Positions 8,104 through 15,409 of a stretch of 47,937 bases of DNA are shown here, piece after piece (position 1 is the first letter of the stretch; every line of letters begins with the position of its first letter). Below the pieces are notes generated by a model, which saw only the letters and a program-made list of their open reading frames with translations, ran no database searches and was not told the origin of the DNA. The translations under genes were made by a program, and so were the position numbers. Source of the stretch: Actinomycetes bacterium. Its GTDB lineage: Bacteria; Actinomycetota; Coriobacteriia; Coriobacteriales; Eggerthellaceae. The stretch covers positions 1 to 47,937 of the forward strand of contig JAEYEL010000172.1 of the NCBI GenBank assembly GCA_023403475.1, in the 5' to 3' direction.

Positions 8104-9420
8104 ATGACGGCGGGCGCAATGGCAACAACGACAATGACTGCGGGAAAGCTTACGGCTGGCGAAGCATCGGTGCGGCTCGGTGTTTCCATCGACACCATAC
8201 GCCGCTGGGCCAAGCTCGGCCTCTTGCGTTGCACGCGGGATGAGCGCAACGTGAGGCGTTTCGATCCGGCGGATATCGAGCGCGCCAAAGCTCAGCATCA
8301 GGCTCCAGAGAAGCTTGGCCGCCCGAATTTCCGCGTGCTGTCTTCCCCGCAAACGGAAAAGACCACCGTGGAGCTTTTCGCGGGTGCGGGCGGAACGGCG
8401 CTTGGTTTGGAAAATGCGGGGTTTCGAAATCTGATGCTTTCCGAAATCGATCCTGCGGCATGCACCACGTTGTGCAAGAACCGGCCCGAATGGAACGTCG
8501 TTGAGGGCGATGTGCATGATCTGGATTTTTCCTCCTATCGGGGAAAAGTGAATCTGCTGCAGGGTGGGGTTCCCTGTCAGGCGTTTAGCTACGCGGGGAA
8601 AAGTAAGGGGTTCGGCGACACGCGCGGGACGCTGTTCTTCGAGTTCGCGCGTGCTATCAGCGAGTGCAAGCCTGACGTCATCATGATGGAGAACGTGCGG
8701 GGTCTTTTAACCCACGACGAGGGACGTACGATACGCACGATGATTTCGCGCCTGATGAGCGAGGGATACCGCGTTGCGGCTAAGGTGCTACGCGCACAGT
8801 TTCTCGATGTTGCGCAGAAAAGGGAGCGCCTTGTCGTGCTGGGTGTTCGGAACGACCTTGATGCGCCCCTTCTGTTTCCGAGACAGGAAAGCGCTCTCAT
8901 GACGCTTTGGGATGCCATAGGCGATTGCCCCAAGTCGGAGGGAGCTGCATATCCTCAGCGTAAACGCGAGATTTTAGAGCAGGTTCCGCCAGGTGGCTAC
9001 TGGCGCGATCTTCCCGACAATTTGCAGCGGGAATACCTTAAGGGTTCCTACCATCTGCCGGGAGGAAAGACCGGCATGGCCAGGCGCCTTGCTTGGAACG
9101 AGCCATCGTTGACGCTTACCTGTGCGCCCGCGCAGAAGCAGACGGAACGTTGCCATCCCGAAGAGACGCGCCCTTTAACCGTGCGCGAATACGCGCGTAT
9201 CCAAAGTTTTCCCGATGACTGGGAATTCGCCGGCTCGATGGCGAATCAATACAAGCAAATAGGCAATGCTGTTCCCGTAAACATGGGATACCATGTCGGT
9301 CGCGCGATACTGGCCATGATGGGGGAGGGAGACCCTTCTTCTTTCGTCGAGGCCGCACCGCTCTCAAAAGAGGATCTCGAGGGCGACGCGCTGCGCAAAG
9401 CCGCCTTGTCTTTTGACTAA
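8104..9420 (+). CDS. DNA (cytosine-5) methyltransferase with N-terminal MerR-like HTH
   Basis: 438 aa from the ATG at 8104. Residues 14-63 form a MerR/excisionase-type helix-turn-helix (TAGEASVRLGVSIDTIRRWA followed by RRFDPADIERAK). The catalytic part then shows the canonical m5C motifs: I (ELFAGAGGTALGLENAGF, from 90), IV with the nucleophile Cys158 (GGVPCQAFSY), VI (MMENVRG), VIII (QKRERLVVLG), a target-recognition region, and IX/X (REYARIQSFP, QIGNAVPVNMGY). It methylates the sequence cut by the convergent nuclease gene, with which it overlaps by 4 bp. The HTH could let the enzyme repress or tune its own or the nuclease promoter; that is inference. Start choice is tentative; ATGs at 8119 and 8134 are possible. 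Confidence 0.9.
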   Translation: MTAGAMATTTMTAGKLTAGEASVRLGVSIDTIRRWAKLGLLRCTRDERNVRRFDPADIERAKAQHQAPEKLGRPNFRVLSSPQTEKTTVELFAGAGGTALGLENAGFRNLMLSEIDPAACTTLCKNRPEWNVVEGDVHDLDFSSYRGKVNLLQGGVPCQAFSYAGKSKGFGDTRGTLFFEFARAISECKPDVIMMENVRGLLTHDEGRTIRTMISRLMSEGYRVAAKVLRAQFLDVAQKRERLVVLGVRNDLDAPLLFPRQESALMTLWDAIGDCPKSEGAAYPQRKREILEQVPPGGYWRDLPDNLQREYLKGSYHLPGGKTGMARRLAWNEPSLTLTCAPAQKQTERCHPEETRPLTVREYARIQSFPDDWEFAGSMANQYKQIGNAVPVNMGYHVGRAILAMMGEGDPSSFVEAAPLSKEDLEGDALRKAALSFD

Positions 9421-10148
9421 TCGGGATAAACGTCGTTGTACAGTTCGATAAGACGCTCGGGCGAGGGCATGTCTGCCGGAACGGTCAGACCGTGCTCCTT
9501 TTTAATGTCGAGGAACACTTCCGGCAGGGCAAGATAAAGCTCCTTCATAGCGGTAGGAATGCTAAACACAAGTTCGTATGCCGTAGCTCCGTCGCAAACG
9601 CGTATATGGTCGCGCGGCACGCGGTTCGAAGGCGTCCATTCCTTGTCATAGCGTTCAGGTGTTTTCGGGGTTATCTGAAATAGATAGCCTTGAGCTCCTC
9701 CCATAACTTTGCTCGCATGGTCTATTTTGTCCCAAACACCTGGCTCTTCAACTGCTTTCATAGTGTTGAATCGATTTTTCACTTCTGCTACTACGGGTTT
9801 TCCGAAACGCGGATGCAGGTATCCGTGGACGGTGCGCAGGTCGATAAGCCCGCCACTCGCGCCGGTGCTTTCCCAGTTTGGAGATAGGCCGAGTACGCGT
9901 TGATGAAAGTTACCGACGGCATTGGAAAGGGTTTTATTGGTTTTTCGAACGGTCTCGAACGCCAGATTTGCCTCGAGCGTGGTGTTGGTAACCATTGACT
10001 GAGCTACTATGGTAAACGGATCGGGCGGATTGTCTTTGTTTCCTTTCGACAACCCAAGAACTTTGGAAAAGCAGTCGAGTGTCGCTCGATAGAGCTTATC
10101 CTCGTCTATCCAAGAAAGTCCATACGAGTGTTTTCCGTTTTTCAGCAT
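9417..10148 (-). CDS. type II restriction endonuclease, Eco47II/Sau96I-like
   Basis: 243 aa. It faces the methyltransferase tail to tail and their stop codons overlap. The sequence has a PD-(D/E)xK-type core: GLIDLRT, then a loop and KPVVAEVKNRFNTMK, where D and ExK are the likely metal ligands. The 'AEVKNRFNT' block and the preceding NFHQRVLGLSPNWE resemble the Eco47II/Sau96I group (GGNCC or GGWCC cutters); this resemblance is from memory and the exact specificity is not established. The start at 10148 is supported by AAGGGAG about 10 nt upstream and a good promoter. Together with the 8104 gene it forms a complete restriction-modification system. Confidence 0.75.
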   Translation of the reverse strand: MLKNGKHSYGLSWIDEDKLYRATLDCFSKVLGLSKGNKDNPPDPFTIVAQSMVTNTTLEANLAFETVRKTNKTLSNAVGNFHQRVLGLSPNWESTGASGGLIDLRTVHGYLHPRFGKPVVAEVKNRFNTMKAVEEPGVWDKIDHASKVMGGAQGYLFQITPKTPERYDKEWTPSNRVPRDHIRVCDGATAYELVFSIPTAMKELYLALPEVFLDIKKEHGLTVPADMPSPERLIELYNDVYPD

Positions 10149-10184
10149 AGCGCATCTCCCTTCCCCCTTCTGTTTTTTTTTTGC

Positions 10185-10213
10185 ATGATAGTCGAACTTT
10201 GGCGTTGCTCCAA
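10185..10213 (-). promoter_or_regulatory. promoter of the restriction endonuclease gene
   Basis: On the minus strand TTGGAG (10213-10208), a 17-nt spacer and TATCAT (10190-10185) make a good sigma-A promoter. An A-run (complement of ten T at 10173-10182) follows immediately, then the ribosome binding site of the nuclease gene. The rest of the 340-bp space to hppA holds no supported gene; a TATAAAAT at 10400-10407 may be the hppA -10. Confidence 0.55.
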
Positions 10214-10488
10214 GATGGGCAAGGGCTACAGCGCAAGGAGCTTTCGGATCAGCTGTTCTGTTGAGCTATGTGAAGAATCCGCATCCTGCGAACCTGCCTG
10301 CGATAGTTTCTCCTTACCTTTTCTGCATGCCTTGTAGGCTCTTGCCGCAAATTCCTGTACGGTTGCGGGGTTTTGTGGGACTGAATGTGCGCAAGGTGTT
10401 ATAAAATACTCCGTTGCAGTTCTAGCGAACTGCCGTGAGTACTTGCGCTTGCGTGTGAGTGAGCGGGATTGAAGGAAAGGAATGATCA

Positions 10489-12609
10489 ATGTCAGAACTA
10501 CCCTTGATCTTGGGCCTTGTGGCCGGCATCGTTGCCGCCGCCTATGCAGGGACCTTGATCGCTCGCATCAACAAGTTGCCTGCGGGCAATGAGAAGATGC
10601 AAAGCATTGCGGCGGCTATTCAAGAGGGCGCAATGGCGTACCTTGGCCGCCAGTATCGCACGGTGGCCATTGTGGGCGTCATTGTGGCCGTCGTACTGCT
10701 CGTACCCGGCTTCATGGGCGTTGAGGGCTTCGGCGTGTGGACGGCGATCGGCTTTGTGGTGGGCGGCGCTGCGTCTGCCGCTGCGGGCTTTATCGGCATG
10801 CGCATTTCGGTTGCGGCTAACGTGCGCACGGCTGAAGCGGCACGCTCAGGTCTGGGTCATGCTCTGCGCGTGGCGTTCCAATCGGGCACCGTTACCGGCA
10901 TGTTCGTCATCGGCTTGGGCATTCTTTCGGTGTCCATCATGTCGTTTCTGGTGTTTGCCGGCATAGCCAACTTTACCGCGCTCGTTGGTCTTGGCTTCGG
11001 CGGCTCGCTCATTTCGGTGTTCGCCCGTTTGGGTGGCGGCATCTTCACCAAGGCGGCCGACGTGGGAGCCGACCTTGTGGGCAAGGTCGAGGCCGGCATT
11101 CCCGAAGACGACCCGCGCAACCCCGCCGTCATCGCTGACAACGTGGGCGACAACGTGGGCGACTGCGCCGGTATGGCTGCCGACCTGTTCGAGACCTACG
11201 TGGTGACCACGGTTGCCGCCATGCTCATCGGCAACCTGGCGTTCGGTTCCGCCAATGCGGCTATCTCGCTCGGTTTTCCTGTGGTCATCGGTGCGGCTTC
11301 CATCGTTGCCTCCATCATCGGCACGTTGTTCGTGAAGATGAGCCCGAACGGCACCATCATGGGTGCGCTGTACAAGGGCCTTTGGATCTCGGCGGTTATC
11401 GCCATCATTGCGTTTTTCCCTATCACGCAGTGGATGCTCGGTGGCGTGCAGGTGGTCAACACCTCTTTGGCTCCGGCCCATCTTTCTCCCATTTCCATTT
11501 GGGTATGCGCGGTTATCGGCGTCGTGCTGACCGCCGCTATGGTCTATATCACCGACTACTACACGTCTTCTGAGAAAAAGCCGGTTGAATCCATTTCCGA
11601 GGCGAGCGTTTCCGGTCACGGCACCAACGTCATCCAAGGTTTGGCCGTGGGCATGGAGGCAACCGGTCTTCCCATTCTCGCCATTGTCATTGCGACGCTG
11701 GCCAGCTTCTTTTTGGCCGGCATCTTCGGCATCGCCGTTGCCGCCTTGGCCATGCTTTCCATGGCGGGCATCGTCGTCGCCATCGACTCGTTCGGGCCGG
11801 TGACCGACAACGCGGGCGGCATTGCGGAAATGAGCGCTCTGCCTGAAAGCGTGCGCGAAAGCACCGATGCGCTTGACGCCGTGGGCAACACTACCAAGGC
11901 TGTGACCAAGGGCTACGCCATCGCGTCCGCCGCTTTGGCCGCCGTGGTACTGTTCGCCGACTTCACGCATTCCATTGCCGATCAGACGGGCGGCGCGACC
12001 CTTTCGTTCGATCTTTCGAACCCGTTCGTGCTCATCGGCCTGTTCGTGGGCGGTCTTCTGCCATATCTGTTCGCCGCGCGCGCTATGACGAGCGTGGGCA
12101 AGGCCGCAGGCGACGTGGTCGAGGAAGTACGCCGTCAGTTCAAGGAGATTCCCGGCATCATGGAGGGCACGGGCAAGCCCGAATACGGCAAGTGTGTTGA
12201 CTTGGTAACCCGTGCGGCTCTGCGCGAGATGATACTCCCGGCCATCATTCCCATCGGCACGCCCATTCTCATCATCATCGTAGGCTTTTTGCTGGGCGCC
12301 ACCGGCTGCGTGGACGCGTTCGCATTCACTACGGCGGTGCTGGGCGGCGCGCTTGTGGGCACCATCGTGACCGGCCTGTTCGTGGCCATTTCCATGACGA
12401 GCGGCGGCGGTGCGTGGGATAACGCCAAGAAGCTCATCGAGGAAGGCAAGTTCGGCGGCAAGGGCTCTTTCGCCCATCAGGCCGCTGTGACCGGCGATAC
12501 CGTGGGCGACCCCTACAAAGACACTGCCGGCCCCGCGCTGAACTCCATGATCAAGGTGTTCAACATTGTGGCGCTGCTTCTGGTGCCCCTGCTGGCGCTT
12601 ATGGCTTAA
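10489..12609 (+). CDS. hppA: membrane-bound proton-translocating pyrophosphatase, K+-independent type
   Basis: Couples PPi hydrolysis to H+ pumping across the cytoplasmic membrane, saving energy from biosynthetic PPi. 706 aa with about 16 hydrophobic helices. The catalytic acidic loop DVGADLVGKVEAGIPEDDPR...DNVGDNVGDCAG and the C-terminal GDTVGDPYKDTAGPALN are intact. The subfamily determinant reads GNTTKAVTKG, with Lys470 and Thr473; established work on mPPases assigns Lys/Thr here to K+-independent enzymes and Ala/Gly to K+-dependent ones. The start has GAAGGAAAGGA just upstream. Monocistronic, followed by an intrinsic terminator. Confidence 0.96.
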   Translation: MSELPLILGLVAGIVAAAYAGTLIARINKLPAGNEKMQSIAAAIQEGAMAYLGRQYRTVAIVGVIVAVVLLVPGFMGVEGFGVWTAIGFVVGGAASAAAGFIGMRISVAANVRTAEAARSGLGHALRVAFQSGTVTGMFVIGLGILSVSIMSFLVFAGIANFTALVGLGFGGSLISVFARLGGGIFTKAADVGADLVGKVEAGIPEDDPRNPAVIADNVGDNVGDCAGMAADLFETYVVTTVAAMLIGNLAFGSANAAISLGFPVVIGAASIVASIIGTLFVKMSPNGTIMGALYKGLWISAVIAIIAFFPITQWMLGGVQVVNTSLAPAHLSPISIWVCAVIGVVLTAAMVYITDYYTSSEKKPVESISEASVSGHGTNVIQGLAVGMEATGLPILAIVIATLASFFLAGIFGIAVAALAMLSMAGIVVAIDSFGPVTDNAGGIAEMSALPESVRESTDALDAVGNTTKAVTKGYAIASAALAAVVLFADFTHSIADQTGGATLSFDLSNPFVLIGLFVGGLLPYLFAARAMTSVGKAAGDVVEEVRRQFKEIPGIMEGTGKPEYGKCVDLVTRAALREMILPAIIPIGTPILIIIVGFLLGATGCVDAFAFTTAVLGGALVGTIVTGLFVAISMTSGGGAWDNAKKLIEEGKFGGKGSFAHQAAVTGDTVGDPYKDTAGPALNSMIKVFNIVALLLVPLLALMA

Positions 12610-12635
12610 AGAATTCGATTCCGGGAGCGTCTGTC

Positions 12636-12668
12636 TCTGGAATGTTCGGCTCTGGAATGTTCGGCTCT
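12636..12668. repeat. 15-bp tandem duplication after hppA
   Basis: TCTGGAATGTTCGGC occurs at 12636-12650 and 12651-12665, followed by a partial third copy (TCTGGGAG). It lies between the hppA stop and its terminator. Confidence 0.6.
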
Positions 12669-12721
12669 GGGAGCCGCACAGGAACATGAAGCTGTGCGCA
12701 GGCGTAACTTGCTGAATCGCG

Positions 12722-12754
12722 AAACGACCCGCTTGGTTAAGCGGGTCGTTTTTT
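12722..12754 (+). terminator. intrinsic terminator of hppA
   Basis: A 13-bp stem (12722-12734 with 12739-12751), GGTT loop and a run of T through 12754. Classical rho-independent form; the A-rich left flank makes it potentially bidirectional. Confidence 0.85.
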
Positions 12755-12822
12755 GCTTTTCGATCACATAGGCGTTCGAAAAGCGTGATGCGGAAAGCGT
12801 TTTCGCTGCCGCTGCACCAGAT

Positions 12823-12847
12823 CCCGCTTCGGCGGGTTTTTCCTTTT
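12823..12847 (+). terminator. second intrinsic terminator
   Basis: CCCGC-TTCG-GCGGG followed by TTTTTCCTTTT. It lies about 75 bp after the hppA terminator with no gene between, which may insulate the next operon or end a small unrecognised RNA. Confidence 0.65.
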
Positions 12848-12917
12848 GAGCGGGGGAATTATTACTACTCAACATATAATTACGATGTCAGAAGGCTGTT
12901 TCGCTTTTGTGCGAATT

Positions 12918-12945
12918 TTGATACAAATGTTCGAAATTCTATGCT
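12918..12945 (+). promoter_or_regulatory. probable promoter upstream of the glutamate synthase region
   Basis: TTGATA (12918-12923), 16-nt spacer, TATGCT (12940-12945); an overlapping TATACT is at 12945-12950. The GAATTT...AAATTC arms around the spacer could be an operator. The leader to the next ATG is about 160 nt. The 500-bp space from hppA holds the terminators, this promoter and no supported gene. Confidence 0.45.
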
Positions 12946-13113
12946 ATACTTATCCCAACAAAAAGAGCCAGTGCAAGCGCTGCTTCCATGATTCTGATTC
13001 CGGCCCGCAAAAGGGGCTGAGCAGTCCAAAGCGGCGACGGTGCTTCTCGTTCGTTCGTGCCACGCTTGCAAGATACTCTCCATCAAGAAGCATTAGGAAA
13101 GAGGTGTCTTGCC

Positions 13114-14067
13114 ATGTCCTTTTCTCGTGTCGCTGATTCTTTTGCGAATCGTTTCGTCCCGTTGCAGGATGCATTGCTCTCTTGCGAGCATGATGTGCTC
13201 GTTCATGTCATCATGCAAGATCACGTGCGATATGGGTTCCCTGCGGAAACCGATGCGGGATATGCCGCCATGCGAAAGCAAGTGGAGGCTTTTCTCGATG
13301 CCATGTGCCGCATGCGCATTCCCGATACGCTGCGCAACAGTGGCTATTTCCTGCTTCCTGAGACGTCCTATGCCGTTGACGTGCGCCTCCGGGTCATGAG
13401 ACGCTGGGTTTCCGCATCGCTTGTCGATGCAGGTCGGGTTGACGAAGCTGTCGCGGTTCGCCTAGCCTTGGGCGATCGCATTTGCACCTACGACCAACTC
13501 GAGCAGATTCACCTGGGAAAAGATGCGGAAGATTTTTTGCAGAGCGAGATCTTCGACCCCGTTTCGTATTCATCGGTTCCGTGGGAGCAGGTTTTGGCGT
13601 GGAAAGTGTGGCTGCCTGCATCCCTTTGCCTCCGTGAGCGATACATGGTGCTTGCATCTGCCGTATGGGAAATGGCGTTCTACAACCTTGCATACGATTG
13701 GGCGAGAGATCGCGCTTTCAAAAAAAGCGCAGATCGCCAGCATGAATCACAGAATGCCAATTCGGAATACGATTCCGTTGCCGCAACGCTTGGCGGAAAC
13801 CCCCTTTCGCCCGAGAGAGAGGGCTTCGCGCAAGACGAGCGCATCGGGCTGTCTGAAAGCTCTTGTAACTTGGACAACCGTATCGACGAGGAAGAAATGG
13901 ACCGCGCATATCTTGAGCGCCTTGCACGTGATGTTGCTGTGCTGAACTATAACGCGCGTATCGACTATTTTGACTTGCAGATTCAGCTTGCCGAAAAGAT
14001 GGCGCTAGGCGATGCCTTTGCGCCGAATGCGGCTCCAGAAGACGTCTTTGCGTCGAAACAGAATTGA
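13114..14067 (+). CDS. conserved-looking protein of unknown function (317 aa)
   Basis: I do not recognise the family. The protein is soluble, rich in aromatic and charged residues, and mostly helical in pattern, with no signal peptide or cysteine motif. A low-complexity polar segment (about residues 205-255) separates a larger N-terminal part from a C-terminal helix (AYLERLARDVAVLNYNARID). The ATG at 13114 is chosen for the AGGAAAGAGG just ahead; the open frame extends upstream to 13057 but lacks a ribosome site. It is co-oriented with and 137 bp ahead of the glutamate synthase operon, so it may be co-transcribed and could be a regulator or assembly factor, but that is only positional inference. 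Confidence 0.7.
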   Translation: MSFSRVADSFANRFVPLQDALLSCEHDVLVHVIMQDHVRYGFPAETDAGYAAMRKQVEAFLDAMCRMRIPDTLRNSGYFLLPETSYAVDVRLRVMRRWVSASLVDAGRVDEAVAVRLALGDRICTYDQLEQIHLGKDAEDFLQSEIFDPVSYSSVPWEQVLAWKVWLPASLCLRERYMVLASAVWEMAFYNLAYDWARDRAFKKSADRQHESQNANSEYDSVAATLGGNPLSPEREGFAQDERIGLSESSCNLDNRIDEEEMDRAYLERLARDVAVLNYNARIDYFDLQIQLAEKMALGDAFAPNAAPEDVFASKQN

Positions 14068-14100
14068 AACAAACCGCATACGCGCATGAAACAAACGCCC

Positions 14101-14157
14101 CGTATCCTAAGTGCACCACAGAATGTGGGTGCCCTGCGTCTTCGTGCCAAGGATACG
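14101..14157 (+). promoter_or_regulatory. structured RNA leader before the glutamate synthase amidotransferase gene
   Basis: CGTATCCT (14101-14108) pairs perfectly with AGGATACG (14150-14157). Inside the outer stem, GCACCACA and TGTGGGTGC form an 8-bp hairpin with one bulged G and a GAA loop, and a further small stem may follow. The element ends about 35 nt before the Shine-Dalgarno of the next gene, a place suited to translational control or attenuation. No known riboswitch class was recognised. Confidence 0.4.
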
Positions 14158-14204
14158 CGGCCCCGCATTTCTTTTGCAAGAACAAGAGACGAGGAGCAAG
14201 ACCC

Positions 14205-15404
14205 ATGCTCAGAGGGACAAGCCTCAGAGAAGGCGATGTCAGAATACCGTCAGGATGCGCCATAGCCGGCATCATGGACAGAAGCGGCACGCGTCATGAC
14301 GGCAGCGATATTCTGAAATCGATCGCGCTGATGCACGATCGCAGCAACGGTTTGGGGGGCGGGTTCGCCGCATACGGCATCTATCCCGAATATAAGGATC
14401 TGTACGCGTTCCACATCATGTACGAGAGCAAAGAGGCGCGCACCGAAACCGAGGCGTATCTCGACACGTACTTTATGAGCGAGAAGCAGGAGCGCATTCC
14501 CACCGAGAACGTGCGCAGCATCAAGAACCCGCCCGACATATGGCGCTATTTTCTCGCACCGCACCCCGTGCGGCTGAACATGAGCGAGCTTGACGAGGCG
14601 GAATACACTATGCAGCATGTGTTCCACATCAACGGCCACATAAAAGGGGCGTTCGTGGCTTCGTCCGGCAAAAACATGGGCGCGTTCAAGGGCGTGGGAT
14701 ATCCGGAAGATATCGGCGAGTTCTATCGTATTCGCGACTACAAGGCATGGGCTTGGACGGCGCATGGCCGTTTTCCCACGAACACGCCAGGCTGGTGGGG
14801 CGGTGCGCATCCGTTCACGCTGCTCAACTGGTCGGTTGTGCACAACGGCGAGATATCGAGCTATGACGCGAACCGCCGCTACGTTGAGCAGTTCGGCTAC
14901 GACTGCGAACTGCAAACCGATACCGAGGTCATAACCTATCTGTTCGACCTTTTGGCTCGCAGGCACGGGTTCTCGCAGGAAATGGCCGCGCACATCATGA
15001 CGGCAAGCGCATGGGACGAGATAGACCGCATGGAGCCAAAACGTGCGAAATTCGAAACCGCCTTGCGCATGGCGTATTCAAGTGCGCTCGTCAACGGGCC
15101 GTTCTCGGTCATTCTCGGTTCCGATGAAGGTCTTTTGGCCCTCAACGATCGCTTGAAACTGCGCGCCCTCATGGTGGGCGAAAAGGGCAGCATGGTGTAT
15201 CTGGCCAGCGAGCAGGCGGCCATCGAAATCGTATGCCCTGATGCCCAAAACATTCGCGCCGTTGACGGCGGTGTGCCGTTCGTCGTCCAGCTTGACGAGG
15301 TCGCCCGCCGCAAGCGCACCGAGTCGTCCGAAAACGAGCCGGCCGCACAGACGCGCCGTCTTCACAAGGTCGATGCGATCACGACGAAGAGGAAGGAGGC
15401 TTAA
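14205..15404 (+). CDS. glutamine amidotransferase subunit of archaeal-type glutamate synthase
   Basis: Class II (Ntn) glutaminase, releasing ammonia from glutamine for the FMN subunit encoded next. 399 aa. The nucleophile motif reads SGCAIAGIMD with Cys18, followed by HGRFPTNTPGWWGGAHPF and the HNGEISSY block that bind glutamine. The ATG at 14205 follows GAGGAG at proper spacing; no start codon sits directly before Cys18, so a 17-residue propeptide would have to be removed, as in large bacterial GltB precursors. The ending is basic (TTKRKEA) and precedes the next gene's start by 5 bp. First gene of the tight five-gene operon. Confidence 0.85.
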   Translation: MLRGTSLREGDVRIPSGCAIAGIMDRSGTRHDGSDILKSIALMHDRSNGLGGGFAAYGIYPEYKDLYAFHIMYESKEARTETEAYLDTYFMSEKQERIPTENVRSIKNPPDIWRYFLAPHPVRLNMSELDEAEYTMQHVFHINGHIKGAFVASSGKNMGAFKGVGYPEDIGEFYRIRDYKAWAWTAHGRFPTNTPGWWGGAHPFTLLNWSVVHNGEISSYDANRRYVEQFGYDCELQTDTEVITYLFDLLARRHGFSQEMAAHIMTASAWDEIDRMEPKRAKFETALRMAYSSALVNGPFSVILGSDEGLLALNDRLKLRALMVGEKGSMVYLASEQAAIEIVCPDAQNIRAVDGGVPFVVQLDEVARRKRTESSENEPAAQTRRLHKVDAITTKRKEA

Positions 15405-15409
15405 AGGCC

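Noticed and set aside
10226..10489. 87-codon minus-strand frame between the nuclease gene and hppA
   Set aside because: No ribosome site, covers the likely hppA promoter, and the sequence resembles no family.
10846..12687. 613-codon minus-strand frame opposite hppA
   Set aside because: Antisense shadow of the membrane pyrophosphatase; His/Gly/Asp-rich with no recognisable domain.
12781..12847. tRNA-like hairpin region ending in CACCA and a terminator
   Set aside because: No cloverleaf with a D-arm, anticodon arm and T-loop could be drawn.
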